From Bacteroidaceae bacterium (GTDB taxonomy: Bacteria > Bacteroidota > Bacteroidia > Bacteroidales > Bacteroidaceae), in NCBI GenBank assembly GCA_017541265.1, contig JAFXZK010000132.1:1-64000 (forward strand): 64,000 nt of DNA, in the 5' to 3' direction. The notes beneath the pieces are model-generated. The model was not told the origin of the DNA and did not search any database. It worked only from the letters and a program-made list of their open reading frames with translations. Positions 42,062 through 52,106 of this stretch are shown piece by piece. Made by a program: the position numbers and the translations under genes. The number at the start of each line of letters is the position of its first letter. Within the stretch, counting starts at the first letter, position 1.

Positions 42062-43420
42062 ATGCGTATAACGACCATCAAGAATATACTGATTGGAGGT
42101 TCCCAAAGGACAGCAATTGTCAAGAAGAACATACTTGGTTCTTTGGCAATTAAGGGTATCAGCATCTTGACCTCTCTTCTGCTCGTCCCAATGACTTTGG
42201 GATATGTCTCAGCAGAAATCTATGGTGTTTGGCTTACGATATCATCCATCCTGCATTGGCTGACTTATATGGATGTCGGCTTTACGCACGGATTAAAGAA
42301 CAGGCTGAATGAATGTCTTGCAAGGAAGGACTACGAGAAAGGCAAAAGCCTTGTATCGACCACCTACGCCATCATGTTCATAATCTTTGTGCCGCTGTCA
42401 ACATTACTGATAGTTGCAAGTCCGTGGATTGACTGGTGCGGCATATTGAATGTGGATTCATCCAACCAGGAAGTTATCCTCAAGACGATGCAGGTGTTGT
42501 TTGTCTTCATTGCCTTGCAGATGATAGTCAATGTTTTTGTGACCATAGTTGCAGCCTACCAGAAGACAGCTCTTTCCAGCCTGTTTGCAGTCATCGGCCA
42601 GGTTTGTTCTCTTTGCATCATCAGCATGATGACCCTATTTGTCAAACCATCATTGCTGAATCTAGCTTTTGCCTACTCCCTGATGCCTATACTTATCGTC
42701 CTGATAGCGTCTGTCATTTATTTCAAGACAAGCATGAAGGAAGTCGCCCCGTCGGTAAGCGCTATCAACATGGGCTATGTCAAAGACCTATGGGGACTTG
42801 GCATCAAGTTCTTCATCATACAGTTACAGATGATTGTACTCTATCAGGCCACCAACCTGTTGATTTCGCATATTGCAGGCCCGGAATCCGTCACACAATA
42901 CAACATAGCATATAAGCTGCTGAATGTTGTCGTGATGGTATATACCATCATTCTGAATCCCTTGTGGCCAGCGTTCACAGATGCATACACAAAGGGGGAT
43001 TATGTATGGATGAACAATACATACAGGAAAATGCAGAGGCTGTATGCCCTGCTGTGCGTAATGATAGCTATGGTGGTTGTCTCTTCTCCCATACTCATCA
43101 GGTTCTGGGTAAGGGACATGGTGGGGGTACCGTTTCTCCTGACGCTCTCAATCGCAGTTTATACGCTTATCCATTGCTGGGTCTCACTACAGGCTATTCT
43201 GATAAACGGGACAGGCAAAGTGACGCTTCAGTCGCGAGTGATCGTTATTGGAATAGTGCTCCACATCCCCCTGTCCTTGTTTCTTGGCAAATATATTGGC
43301 ATCGGCATCCTTGGAGTTGTGGCATCCATGTCTGCCATAAATATCATTTATGCATTAGTCCTAACCACACAGATTCGTAGGATTCTGAACAACTCTGCTA
43401 CCGGTATCTGGAACAAATAA
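42062..43420 (+). CDS. Wzx-type polysaccharide flippase
   Basis: 452 residues with about 12 to 14 membrane segments, starting at about 28-50 (LAIKGISILTSLLLVPMTLGY), and the polysaccharide-biosynthesis (MATE/MOP superfamily) pattern including YGVWLTISSILHWLTYMDVGF. It should flip undecaprenyl-linked repeat units across the inner membrane. It is 27 bases after the CotH gene and 21 before the polymerase gene. Confidence 0.85.
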   Translation: MRITTIKNILIGGSQRTAIVKKNILGSLAIKGISILTSLLLVPMTLGYVSAEIYGVWLTISSILHWLTYMDVGFTHGLKNRLNECLARKDYEKGKSLVSTTYAIMFIIFVPLSTLLIVASPWIDWCGILNVDSSNQEVILKTMQVLFVFIALQMIVNVFVTIVAAYQKTALSSLFAVIGQVCSLCIISMMTLFVKPSLLNLAFAYSLMPILIVLIASVIYFKTSMKEVAPSVSAINMGYVKDLWGLGIKFFIIQLQMIVLYQATNLLISHIAGPESVTQYNIAYKLLNVVVMVYTIILNPLWPAFTDAYTKGDYVWMNNTYRKMQRLYALLCVMIAMVVVSSPILIRFWVRDMVGVPFLLTLSIAVYTLIHCWVSLQAILINGTGKVTLQSRVIVIGIVLHIPLSLFLGKYIGIGILGVVASMSAINIIYALVLTTQIRRILNNSATGIWNK

Positions 43421-43441
43421 CATATTGCCTCCACTTCCATT

Positions 43442-44809
43442 ATGATTAAAATCCTCGATTATTTCTTTTATCCCATCTACGAATACCTATATCTGTTCGT
43501 AATGGTTATCTATATGGCGCAAATGACGTCGGACACAGCGCGTATGGTAGGCGCTCTGTCGGGCAACCCCATACCATTCCTCATTCCGATAGTCCTGACC
43601 ATCATTCTGCTGGTACGCAATCCTATCAGCTTCAGCCACAGTAAACTTTGGACACTTGTCGGTATCATGCTATGTTGGTCTGTAGCCGTATGCTACAAGT
43701 TTCACGACTTCTCCTCAAGCAATCTGTCATATTACTTCTTTCTGTTCTATGCTATCTTCATAGCATTCATTCATATCAGAGTCTTTGGTCGGGACTTGTT
43801 CCCTATCTATGAACATATAATGGTTGTGCTCTCCGCTATCAGCCTATGTCTATGGGGAATAAGTGTTGCTCTTCCCGCCTCTGGAAGTCTCTTTCATCTA
43901 TTTCCAGAGACAGGTCATGGAAACAATTTCCTCTACCTCTTCAATTGGATGGATCCGGCCAAAGGTCAGATTTATGGTTCTCTAATTCGCAACGCAGGTT
44001 GTTCGTGGGAACCGGGACGTTTTGCAATCATGCTGATTCCTGCTATTTTAATTAATCTTTCGCGTGAAGGTATCGTATTTCGTGGCAACACGAAAATCAT
44101 CATACTATTGCTCGCACTTGCAAGCACCTTTTCCACAACAGGCTATAGCATCACATTCCTGGTTTATGTTATTTTCTGGCTTCAGGATTTCAATGCAAAG
44201 AGCATCCTTACCTTTGTCTTTATTACATTACCACTTGCTGCAGCAATCTTTTCACTTGACTTCATGGGAGAAAAGATTCAGAAAAAAGCCAACTTCGAGG
44301 GACTGACACGCGTGAGAATGCATAACATCAACTACAATGCACAGACCTACGGCGATGAGTATTTAGGTTCACTTGACCGCTTTGAATCTGCTTATTTCGA
44401 GTGGGCAAATTTCAAAAAAGAACCATTAATAGGGTACGGCAGAAACAATGACTATAGCTGGTTCCGCCAGGAAGTCACCAAGAACTTTGTACTTACCGGA
44501 GGGCTCGTGAAGATCTTTGGCCAATATGGCATTTTTATTGGCTTTTTTCTGTATGTACTCCTATTTTATTCCTCCATTAAGATAAGCCGAACATGCTGGT
44601 TTCAGCAGAAATTAGCTTTTGCTGTGGCTCTGTTGCTTTCCTCACTTTCATACCCCGTTTTCTGCATCCCGATATTTACTGCTTTTTGGCTCTACGGGCT
44701 GTTCTGTTACAAAGAAGATGAGATAACCATAGATTCAGAAGAAATGTACGAAGATGTTGGTGAAAATGTCAATGATTCATGTTTAATTGAACAAGCAAAG
44801 AATGAATAA
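43442..44809 (+). CDS. Wzy-like O-antigen/exopolysaccharide polymerase
   Basis: 455 residues with about 10 to 12 membrane segments, a large extracytoplasmic loop (about 285-340; RVRMHNINYNAQTYGDEYLG) and an acidic cytoplasmic tail. Sequence conservation among Wzy proteins is low; the call rests on topology, the loop (GYGRNNDYSWF) and position between Wzx and transferase genes. It would join repeat units in the periplasm. Confidence 0.75.
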   Translation: MIKILDYFFYPIYEYLYLFVMVIYMAQMTSDTARMVGALSGNPIPFLIPIVLTIILLVRNPISFSHSKLWTLVGIMLCWSVAVCYKFHDFSSSNLSYYFFLFYAIFIAFIHIRVFGRDLFPIYEHIMVVLSAISLCLWGISVALPASGSLFHLFPETGHGNNFLYLFNWMDPAKGQIYGSLIRNAGCSWEPGRFAIMLIPAILINLSREGIVFRGNTKIIILLLALASTFSTTGYSITFLVYVIFWLQDFNAKSILTFVFITLPLAAAIFSLDFMGEKIQKKANFEGLTRVRMHNINYNAQTYGDEYLGSLDRFESAYFEWANFKKEPLIGYGRNNDYSWFRQEVTKNFVLTGGLVKIFGQYGIFIGFFLYVLLFYSSIKISRTCWFQQKLAFAVALLLSSLSYPVFCIPIFTAFWLYGLFCYKEDEITIDSEEMYEDVGENVNDSCLIEQAKNE

Positions 44810-45515
44810 AATTGGACTACTATTATCGGATATCTGGTTCCTCATCAGGAAGGGACGACATGTTTTGTACAACCTTCACAAAAATTACCCTGACCGAAAA
44901 GACTTTGGCTCCATGCCGGCTCACAGCACAATTGCCTACCCTTGCCACATAGGCAAACCCAAGAACCTTTTTGTTGAGGACTATGTCAAGATTCGCTATG
45001 GACTTACAATTATCAATGCCAACAAGGAGTCTGTATATGTGAAGAAATATACAGTTGTCGCACCTGACGTAACCATCATAACCAATAGTCACAAATCAAC
45101 GGTTTCCATTCCACAAGTTCTATTAGGGGAAAGCCATATCAATGATAAATCGGCAGATGTTACGATAAACGAAGATGTCTGGGTTGGAACACGAGCAACC
45201 ATTCTGGCCGGCGTGACGCTTGGACGCGGATGTATTATTGGTGCCAATTCGCTTGTCAGCAAATCTGTACCCCCATACGCATTGGTAGCAGGTATGCCTG
45301 CCAGAATCATTGGAGTGAAATTCTCCCTTTCCGACATTGAGAGACACGAAGAAGCGCTCTATCCGCCTGAGGAGAGAATGTCCCATAATGATTTAGTCAC
45401 ATTGTTTGACACTCATTACAAGGACAAGAAGATTTTCGGATGTTCTGATTCCCTGACAGAAGAGCAAAAGAAAACAGTGAACAAGCTCAAAGCGAAAAGA
45501 GGACTACATATATAA
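44802..45515 (+). CDS. Left-handed beta-helix acyl/acetyltransferase
   Basis: 237 residues from the ATG overlapping the polymerase stop by 8 bases (a TTG 15 bases earlier is less likely). Hexapeptide repeats in residues about 70-175 (VTIINEDVWVGTRATILAGVTLGRGCIIGANSLVSKSV is the typical stretch, shown here only in part: AGVTLGRGCIIGANSLVSK) end in PPYALVAGMPARIIG, the hallmark of the WcaF/NodL type. It should acetylate a sugar of the repeat unit. Confidence 0.83.
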   Translation: MNKIGLLLSDIWFLIRKGRHVLYNLHKNYPDRKDFGSMPAHSTIAYPCHIGKPKNLFVEDYVKIRYGLTIINANKESVYVKKYTVVAPDVTIITNSHKSTVSIPQVLLGESHINDKSADVTINEDVWVGTRATILAGVTLGRGCIIGANSLVSKSVPPYALVAGMPARIIGVKFSLSDIERHEEALYPPEERMSHNDLVTLFDTHYKDKKIFGCSDSLTEEQKKTVNKLKAKRGLHI

Positions 45516-45524
45516 AGAGCCAGA

Positions 45525-46562
45525 ATGAACAGATTCAATCTCTTGCTGCTAAGTAAATACAGAACCTCGCTGATGGGTATCGCCACACTGAGGGTACTCC
45601 TTTGGCATTGTCTCCAATACGGGGTCGAGTTGCCCGAACCGCTCAGATTACTCTTGGTATTTCTACAACGTGCCATACCCAGCGTCCCCATATTCCTGTT
45701 CTTGTCTGGGATAGGATGCTACTACTCGCTGAGTAAGCCCCATAGTTACATGACATGGCTCCGCAAGCGAGCCATACGCATATTCATCCCCTATGCAGTC
45801 GTCCTCGTAATAGTCAGACTTCTGTCCTTGCCGACAAGTTACTCCTCATGGGCAGAATGGTTCATGTATCTCTTGACACTAAGGTTTTGGACCCATCATG
45901 AAGGGTTATGGTTTGTGGCACTGCTGACCATCCTATATCCGTTGGCACCAGTTCTGTTCAGAATACTTGGGTCATCCCGACATAGACTCGCAACAGCCAT
46001 CGCACTGATGGTGGTGATACTCACTGTGACCCATCTTAACAACACAGCCGACGGAACCCCGACCGGAAACATTATTCACAACCTGCAGTATGCCGGTAAG
46101 CACATAGTGAGTTTCGTTATCGGCATGTACATCGGGCCTTTCATCCGTCGCGAAGTTCGCGTCAATGCGCTCTATATCATAGGCAGTTCTGCTGTTTTCT
46201 TATTGCTGTTCCATTTCTTCCTCAAGGATGTTTTCTGTGACTGGCTTTTCATCATGCCATCAGTCATCGTGCTATGTACATGTCTAAAATGTCTTTCTGA
46301 AAGCTCCTGGATATACACATCCTTCCACTGGCTGGGCATTGTGTCATTGGAATCCTACGCTGCTAACATCGAAATTCGCAGACTATTCACAGCATATCTG
46401 ACTCCATGGCAGAGCAGTCCACTACTCACGGGGCATTACCTGGACTATGCGCTGGTACTCATCATAGGGCTAATTCTGGCGCAGCTCTGCAACAGACTAT
46501 CTTCCATCCTCATCGCAAGACTACCTACATCCTGGACATCTGATTTGAAACATTGCCCTTAG
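45525..46562 (+). CDS. Membrane acyltransferase (acyltransferase_3 family)
   Basis: 345 residues with about ten membrane segments. Early motif ATLRVLLWH with the catalytic-type His, then FLFLSGIGCYYSLSK and RIFIPYAVV as in acyltransferase_3 (OafA/NodX) proteins. It would transfer acetyl or another acyl group to the polysaccharide on the periplasmic side. The start is 9 bases after the previous gene. Confidence 0.8.
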   Translation: MNRFNLLLLSKYRTSLMGIATLRVLLWHCLQYGVELPEPLRLLLVFLQRAIPSVPIFLFLSGIGCYYSLSKPHSYMTWLRKRAIRIFIPYAVVLVIVRLLSLPTSYSSWAEWFMYLLTLRFWTHHEGLWFVALLTILYPLAPVLFRILGSSRHRLATAIALMVVILTVTHLNNTADGTPTGNIIHNLQYAGKHIVSFVIGMYIGPFIRREVRVNALYIIGSSAVFLLLFHFFLKDVFCDWLFIMPSVIVLCTCLKCLSESSWIYTSFHWLGIVSLESYAANIEIRRLFTAYLTPWQSSPLLTGHYLDYALVLIIGLILAQLCNRLSSILIARLPTSWTSDLKHCP

Positions 46563-46665
46563 TTCTACACGGACATCACAACGCACATCCATTTCTAAGA
46601 AGAAACGAATTCATAATCTACATACAACGAACCAAAGTATCAGCCAAATCGCATAACAAAGAAGG

Positions 46666-47868
46666 ATGCTCATACATTTTTATCAAGATAAATCATTTCC
46701 TTACGGTATGGCTGCGGCAAAACGCAGGCTATGCTATATCAAGGGACTCAAAGCCGCAGGTGACGACGTAAATGTCATCATCTGCAACAAGGTCTTTGAG
46801 AAAGGGGAAGATGATGGGATGCCTGCAAAAGGAAAATATAATGGAACACCCTTCTGCTACGTTAGCGGCAAATACAAACACCCCAAATGGAACAAGCTGA
46901 TGCGCGGACTGGACTGGAACCTTCTTGACCCTATTCGCACATTCTTCTATTCCTTACGACATATACACAAAGGAGACACTGTGTATGTGTATCTTTATCC
47001 TCTTTTCCTGCAGGCATTGATTCTTCTGGCCGCAAAGATAAAGGGCGCAAAGACAATCAAAGAAGTCTGTGAGCATCCAGGTTCATTAGGGAAAAAGCAC
47101 AAATTACGCTGCATAAAAGACTGGATAGATTACCATCTGATTATGCCTCTGTATGATGGCTTCATAGCCATATCCACAGACTTGGAAACCTTTGTAAACA
47201 AATACAAAAAGCGTAGTGCAAAAGTAATTCGTATTCCCATATTGGTCGATCCAGAACCTTATGATATAGACTACTCTGGTATGCAATCCCCTTTTGATGT
47301 CCCATACATCATCCACACAGGAACCATGCACGAGCAAAAGGATAGCATCTCAAAGATTCTACATGCATTTGCCAGATTAAAAAGAGAATATCCATCTCCC
47401 TGCAAATTAGTCTTCACGGGCAAACAGGCAGATGCACAGAAATGCAAATACAAGAAACGGATAGAGCAACTTGGGCTTACAGACGATATTGTCCTTATGG
47501 GCTATGTCAGCGACGAAGAGATTCTCAGACTTCAGCATTTTGCGGCCTTGTCAATCATTTACAAGTCAGATAACCTGCAAACAAGAAACTGTTTCCCAAC
47601 CAAGTTGGGAGAGATGCTGATGAGCCGGGTTCCTGTAATTATAACAACCATAGGTGACTCAAAACTCTATCTGGAGTCAGGAGTCAGTGCATATCTCTTT
47701 GATGAGAATGACGATTCGCAACTGGTAAACTGTATGCAGGAGATTCTATCCAACCCACAGGAAGCAAGTGCCATTGCAAAGAGAGGGCAAGAGGTGGCCT
47801 TACAATCATTTAACCCCATTGTCCAAGGAAAACGACTATCTGACTTTATTCATAGTTTTGAACCTTAA
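46666..47868 (+). CDS. GT4-family glycosyltransferase
   Basis: 400 residues, GT-B fold. N-terminal Rossmann domain (MLIHFYQDKSFPYG, GMAAAKRRLCYIKGLKAAGDD) and C-terminal domain with IIHTGTMHEQKDSI, YVSDEEILRLQ and TRNCFPTKLGEMLMSRVPVI, the donor-binding region in which the canonical E-x7-E is partly changed. Cytoplasmic, adds one sugar to the lipid-linked repeat unit. Preceded by a 103-base gap without a visible promoter. Confidence 0.83.
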   Translation: MLIHFYQDKSFPYGMAAAKRRLCYIKGLKAAGDDVNVIICNKVFEKGEDDGMPAKGKYNGTPFCYVSGKYKHPKWNKLMRGLDWNLLDPIRTFFYSLRHIHKGDTVYVYLYPLFLQALILLAAKIKGAKTIKEVCEHPGSLGKKHKLRCIKDWIDYHLIMPLYDGFIAISTDLETFVNKYKKRSAKVIRIPILVDPEPYDIDYSGMQSPFDVPYIIHTGTMHEQKDSISKILHAFARLKREYPSPCKLVFTGKQADAQKCKYKKRIEQLGLTDDIVLMGYVSDEEILRLQHFAALSIIYKSDNLQTRNCFPTKLGEMLMSRVPVIITTIGDSKLYLESGVSAYLFDENDDSQLVNCMQEILSNPQEASAIAKRGQEVALQSFNPIVQGKRLSDFIHSFEP

Positions 47869-47880
47869 AAAAGAAGTATT

Positions 47881-48426
47881 ATGTCGATAAAGAGCATTGT
47901 CAAGAAACTACGGCGACAAATAATGAGTCCTAATGGATATGCTAAGTATTTAGGAGTTAAATTAGGAAAAGGTTGTTTTCTGTCAACAAAAGAAATACCA
48001 GACGAAGGTTACTTAATTGAAATAGGTGACTATGTACGTATTGCTGCTCATGCCTCAATCTATACACATGGTGGCATCTATTCTTTACGTAAATATTATA
48101 ACGACACCTATCTTGAGCAATTTGGCAAAGTAAAGATTGGCAGTTACACATCCATTGGTGCACACGCTATGATTATGCCCGGTGTCAGCATTGGTGAGAG
48201 ATGTATTGTTGCTGGTGGTGCGGTAGTGACCAAGAGTGTGCCTGATGGCTGTATGGTGGCAGGCAATCCAGCAAAATTCATTGGTTATACAGAGGACTTT
48301 TACAAAAAAATAAAAGAAAAGTATAACTTCGGCTGTAAAAACATGTCTGTCAAAGAGAAAAAAGACTTCCTGCTTGCACAACCCGATGACAAATTCATCA
48401 AGAAAGGTTATATTCAAGTACCTTAA
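47881..48426 (+). CDS. Hexapeptide-repeat acetyltransferase
   Basis: 181 residues. Left-handed beta-helix repeats at about 40-125 (IGSYTSIGAHAMIMPGVSIG, RCIVAGGAVVTKSVP) and the closing GCMVAGNPAKFIGYTEDFY. Same functional class as the gene at 44802 but not a close copy. From about here to 51 kb the DNA looks AT-richer than its surroundings, suggesting acquisition. Confidence 0.83.
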   Translation: MSIKSIVKKLRRQIMSPNGYAKYLGVKLGKGCFLSTKEIPDEGYLIEIGDYVRIAAHASIYTHGGIYSLRKYYNDTYLEQFGKVKIGSYTSIGAHAMIMPGVSIGERCIVAGGAVVTKSVPDGCMVAGNPAKFIGYTEDFYKKIKEKYNFGCKNMSVKEKKDFLLAQPDDKFIKKGYIQVP

Positions 48427-48450
48427 CAAACGTGAAGTTACTTTTAACAG

Positions 48451-49527
48451 ATGATGTCACAAGATAAAAAGAAAGTCCTCTTCTTCCTGCCTGGGACAGT
48501 CGGCGGGGCAGAACGCATCACAGTGACAATCGCCAAGATGCTGCCTCAGGATGAGTTTGAGGTGAAGTTTGTCGTTGTGGGTAGAGGCTTGGGGGACATC
48601 GTAAAGTTCATTCCTTCTGATTATCCTATTATACATCTTAGTATTAAATCAATCTGGCTTGGAGGAACGTATCGTATTTGGTCTATTATTCGCAAAGAAA
48701 AACCCAACATCGTATTTAGTTCTTTACTATACTTAAATACGCGTTTAATTATAGCTTCAAAATTTTGCAGAACAAAGGTTATAGTACGTAATAATATCGA
48801 GATAGGAAAGACAAAGCAAAAAAGAGATACTTTATTAGTCCGTCTTACATACAAATACGCGGACAAGGTGATAGCCCAGCAAGAGGAGATGCATAATGAG
48901 ATTATCTCTTATACGGGTCTGCCAGCCGAAAAGGTTATCACCCTGCACAACCCAATTGATGTAGATTATATTCAAGAATGCTTAAAAGAAACAGATCCTT
49001 TTCCTCAAGAAGCTCAGAACCAGTATAAATATATATGGACTGCACGTTTCGCACACCAGAAGGGACAGGATATAATAGTCCAGGCCTTTGAACAATTGCA
49101 TCGTGATATGCCAAAAGCACATCTCTATCTACTTGGCAAATATGACAAAGATAGCACATTCTATAAATCCATAATAAGTTATATTGAGAGATACGAACTA
49201 CAAGAGTATATTCACCTCGTAGGATTTGATAGTAACCCTTATCGTTGGGTAAATCACGCAGACTGCTTTGTCATGCCATCACGATTTGAGGGCTTGCCCA
49301 ATTCGTTAATAGAAGCAATGTACATAGGGAAACCTGTTGTTGCCACAAGATGTATTCCTGTAATTGACAGGATTGTAAAGGATGGTTATAATGGCATAAC
49401 AGTAGAATCCAATAATGTAGAAGCACTTGCTCAAGGAATGAAAAGGGCGCCATTGCTAAAGGACTTTGATATGACATATCATCCATCAAGTAGCACCGAG
49501 TTTTTAACTCTTTTTAGAACGATTTAA
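48451..49527 (+). CDS. GT4-family glycosyltransferase
   Basis: 358 residues. N-terminal LPGTVGGAERITVTIAKML (acceptor side) and C-terminal IWTARFAHQKGQDIIVQAFE, HADCFVMPSRFEGLPNSLIE with the E-x7-E donor motif (EGLPNSLIE). Retaining glycosyltransferase of the repeat-unit pathway. AT-rich. Confidence 0.87.
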   Translation: MMSQDKKKVLFFLPGTVGGAERITVTIAKMLPQDEFEVKFVVVGRGLGDIVKFIPSDYPIIHLSIKSIWLGGTYRIWSIIRKEKPNIVFSSLLYLNTRLIIASKFCRTKVIVRNNIEIGKTKQKRDTLLVRLTYKYADKVIAQQEEMHNEIISYTGLPAEKVITLHNPIDVDYIQECLKETDPFPQEAQNQYKYIWTARFAHQKGQDIIVQAFEQLHRDMPKAHLYLLGKYDKDSTFYKSIISYIERYELQEYIHLVGFDSNPYRWVNHADCFVMPSRFEGLPNSLIEAMYIGKPVVATRCIPVIDRIVKDGYNGITVESNNVEALAQGMKRAPLLKDFDMTYHPSSSTEFLTLFRTI

Positions 49528-49533
49528 TTATTT

Positions 49534-50511
49534 ATGAAGATAATCGATAAGTTAAATAAAGCAATTAAGAAACCCAACTGGTTGTTTGGTGTAATTCTAC
49601 GTCGATGCTTTTCCCGTATGTTGAATGACCGCAACTTCATAAAATGGGAATACTTCTCTGGCATGGGGAAATTCCCCGATCTTGACAATCCCACCACATA
49701 TAACGAGAAACTTCAATGGTTAAAACTCAATGATATTCACGATGAATATACTCTATTAGTTGACAAATATGAGGCCAAGGAGATAGTTCGCAAGCGTATT
49801 GGCGAAAAATATATAATCCCGACTTTAGATATTTATGATAGCTTCGATGATATTGACTTTGACCTGCTTCCGAATCAGTTTGTCTTGAAAACGACTCATG
49901 ATTCCGGAGGAGTTGTCGTCTGTTCAGACAAGACAAGGCTTGACATGAAAGCTGTTCGCAATAAACTGGAGAAGAGTCTTAGGCATAATTATTTTTATGA
50001 GCACCGTGAATACCCATACAAGAATGTTAAACCTCGCATTATTGCAGAGCAATATATGGTGGACGAATCAGGAACAGAGCTAAAGGACTATAAGTTCTTC
50101 TGTTTTGACGGTAAGTGTAAGATGCTTTTCGTGGCCACAGATCGTCAATCACGCAATGAGCCATTCTTCAACTTTTTTGATGAGCACTATAATCCATTGC
50201 CATTTAAACAAGGGCATCCCATTAATCCTATTATCCCCCAAAAGCCAGAGAGATTTGAGGAAATGATTCGTATCGCAGAAAGGCTCTCTGTTGGCTATCG
50301 TCATTTAAGAGTTGATTTGTACAACATAAACGGCAGGATTTTCTTTGGCGAACTTACTTTTTTTCACTTTTCTGGTAATGTTCCATTCGAACCTGCAGAA
50401 TGGGATTTCGTAATTGGAAAATGGCTGAAACTGCCAATCACATATCTTAAACCCAAACATGATAAAGACAATAAAAGACTTGCGTTTTTTTCTTCACGAA
50501 GATGCCATTAG
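49534..50511 (+). CDS. TupA-like ATP-grasp protein
   Basis: 325 residues. Matches the TupA-like ATP-grasp family: FPDLDNPTTYNEKLQWLKL near 48-66, FVLKTTHDSGGVVVC near 113 (ATP-binding), IAEQYMVDE and the C-terminal RVDLYNINGRIFFGELTFF. Members ligate amino acids or similar groups to polymers such as teichuronopeptide or capsule; here it may decorate the polysaccharide. Its 3' end overlaps the next gene by 53 bases. Confidence 0.82.
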   Translation: MKIIDKLNKAIKKPNWLFGVILRRCFSRMLNDRNFIKWEYFSGMGKFPDLDNPTTYNEKLQWLKLNDIHDEYTLLVDKYEAKEIVRKRIGEKYIIPTLDIYDSFDDIDFDLLPNQFVLKTTHDSGGVVVCSDKTRLDMKAVRNKLEKSLRHNYFYEHREYPYKNVKPRIIAEQYMVDESGTELKDYKFFCFDGKCKMLFVATDRQSRNEPFFNFFDEHYNPLPFKQGHPINPIIPQKPERFEEMIRIAERLSVGYRHLRVDLYNINGRIFFGELTFFHFSGNVPFEPAEWDFVIGKWLKLPITYLKPKHDKDNKRLAFFSSRRCH

Positions 50512-51022
50512 GAATGAAATGACTAGTCTAATAAAGTACAGGGGGTATTTACTGGCCAGGGACGAACGGGCTTGTGCATATCGTTATTTAAAATGCCTAC
50601 GTTTTTGTGAGTATTTCTACAATAACCGAAATATATATTTATTAAAGTTGTTATACTATATTTGCAGACTTAGGTTATCAAGGATGGGGCGTAAATATGG
50701 TATTAAAATACCACTGAATGTATGTGGCTACGGTGTTCGAATTATGCACCTTAGTGGTGGTGGAGGCATATTGTTGAATGCTAAATCAATTGGTAACTAC
50801 TGTGGATTTAATGCAGGGGTTTTTATTGGTAATATTGATATTCAAGACAACACTCCTACAATAGGAGATAGAGTTGCTTTTGGACCTGGAGCTAAAGCAT
50901 TTGGTAAAATAGTAATCGGTGACAATTGCTTTATTGCTTCGAATGCTGTTGTTACCAAGGACATACCTGATAATTCAGTAGTTGGTGGGGTGCCGGCTAA
51001 AATCATCAAGAAAAAAGAATAG
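50459..51022 (+). CDS. Serine-acetyltransferase-like hexapeptide protein
   Basis: 187 residues. The N-terminus MIKTIKDLRFFLHEDA is typical of capsule-locus serine O-acetyltransferase homologs, so the ATG inside the previous gene (53-base overlap) is accepted. Beta-helix repeats cover about 90-175 and end in DNSVVGGVPAKIIKKK. Most likely acetylates a sugar rather than serine. The deep overlap suggests translational coupling. Confidence 0.82.
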   Translation: MIKTIKDLRFFLHEDAIRNEMTSLIKYRGYLLARDERACAYRYLKCLRFCEYFYNNRNIYLLKLLYYICRLRLSRMGRKYGIKIPLNVCGYGVRIMHLSGGGGILLNAKSIGNYCGFNAGVFIGNIDIQDNTPTIGDRVAFGPGAKAFGKIVIGDNCFIASNAVVTKDIPDNSVVGGVPAKIIKKKE

Positions 51023-51039
51023 TACTTCGATAAAATAGC

Positions 51040-52101
51040 ATGAAAAGAATTATTGCTATATTTGTCAAAAATCTCACAAGTGGTGGAGCAGAGAAGCAAG
51101 CCGTTTTGCTCGCAAAAGTATTGTCATCTAACTATGATGTGCATTTCGTTGTATTCAATGCGGCGAAAACGCATCAGAAATACCTTGACATGATACATGA
51201 GACGCCAGAGATTCACTTGGTGCTTTTTAATGGAAGTCACTTTAGCAGGTTCAGGCAGTTCTGTACATACATTAAAAAGAACTGTATTGAATTAGTTTTC
51301 TCATATCTGACAGCAGCAAATCTCTATGCATGTCTGGCAGGCTCTTTAACTGGAACGAAAGTCGTAACGGGATTACGCAATGCAGAACTGCCAACCGGCA
51401 AGCTCATCTCTGACCGTTTCCTTACCAATCACATGGCTGCCCTTACAATAGCAAACTGTTTCTCCGGGAAGAAGAATTTTGTCTCCAAAGGCTTTAAGGA
51501 GAAGAAGATTCATGTCATTCAAAACTGTTTTAACAACATCACACCATTTGCTCCAAAGGTTGAGTCAGAGACGACAACGATTATTACCATTGGTCGTTTT
51601 GTAGAACAAAAGGACTACTTGACTGCCATCAAGAGTGTTGCTAAGGCAAACACTGAATGCGGGAACATTCGCTTCTGCATCATCGGTTTCGGGGAGTTGG
51701 AACAGCAAATCAGAATATGGGTGGAAGAAGAAGACATTGCAGATATTACAGACATCCTCATCAACCCTGACAACATATCCCAGTATTTGGAAAAGGCTGA
51801 CATCTATCTTTCCACATCCCTCTTCGAGGGTACAAGCAATAGCATCATGGAGGGCATGAATGCCAATCTTCCTGTTGTTGCCACAAACGTAGGTGACAAT
51901 TCCTATCTGGTGAAGGATGGGGTAAATGGATTTCTCGCAGAAAAGGGGGACGTTGACGCACTTGCCCATCATCTTGAAACATTGATAACGAACAAGAATA
52001 TGCGTCAGCAGTTTGGGAAAAAAAGTAAAGAGATACTCTATAACTATTACTCGCTGAATATTTTCCGGGATAGTTATATACAAACAATAAAAGAACTCTA
52101 A
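51040..52101 (+). CDS. GT4-family glycosyltransferase
   Basis: 353 residues. N-terminal FVKNLTSGGAEKQAVLLAK and donor-site region IYLSTSLFEGTSNSIMEGM (E-x7-E as EGTSNSIME), followed by PVVATNVGDNSYLV. Cytoplasmic transferase adding a sugar to the repeat unit; 5 bases before the next transferase. Confidence 0.88.
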   Translation: MKRIIAIFVKNLTSGGAEKQAVLLAKVLSSNYDVHFVVFNAAKTHQKYLDMIHETPEIHLVLFNGSHFSRFRQFCTYIKKNCIELVFSYLTAANLYACLAGSLTGTKVVTGLRNAELPTGKLISDRFLTNHMAALTIANCFSGKKNFVSKGFKEKKIHVIQNCFNNITPFAPKVESETTTIITIGRFVEQKDYLTAIKSVAKANTECGNIRFCIIGFGELEQQIRIWVEEEDIADITDILINPDNISQYLEKADIYLSTSLFEGTSNSIMEGMNANLPVVATNVGDNSYLVKDGVNGFLAEKGDVDALAHHLETLITNKNMRQQFGKKSKEILYNYYSLNIFRDSYIQTIKEL

Positions 52102-52106
52102 ACAGC

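Noticed and set aside
44787..44801. TTG start for the acetyltransferase
   Set aside because: An ATG lies 15 bases downstream overlapping the polymerase stop by 8 bases, the usual coupling arrangement.
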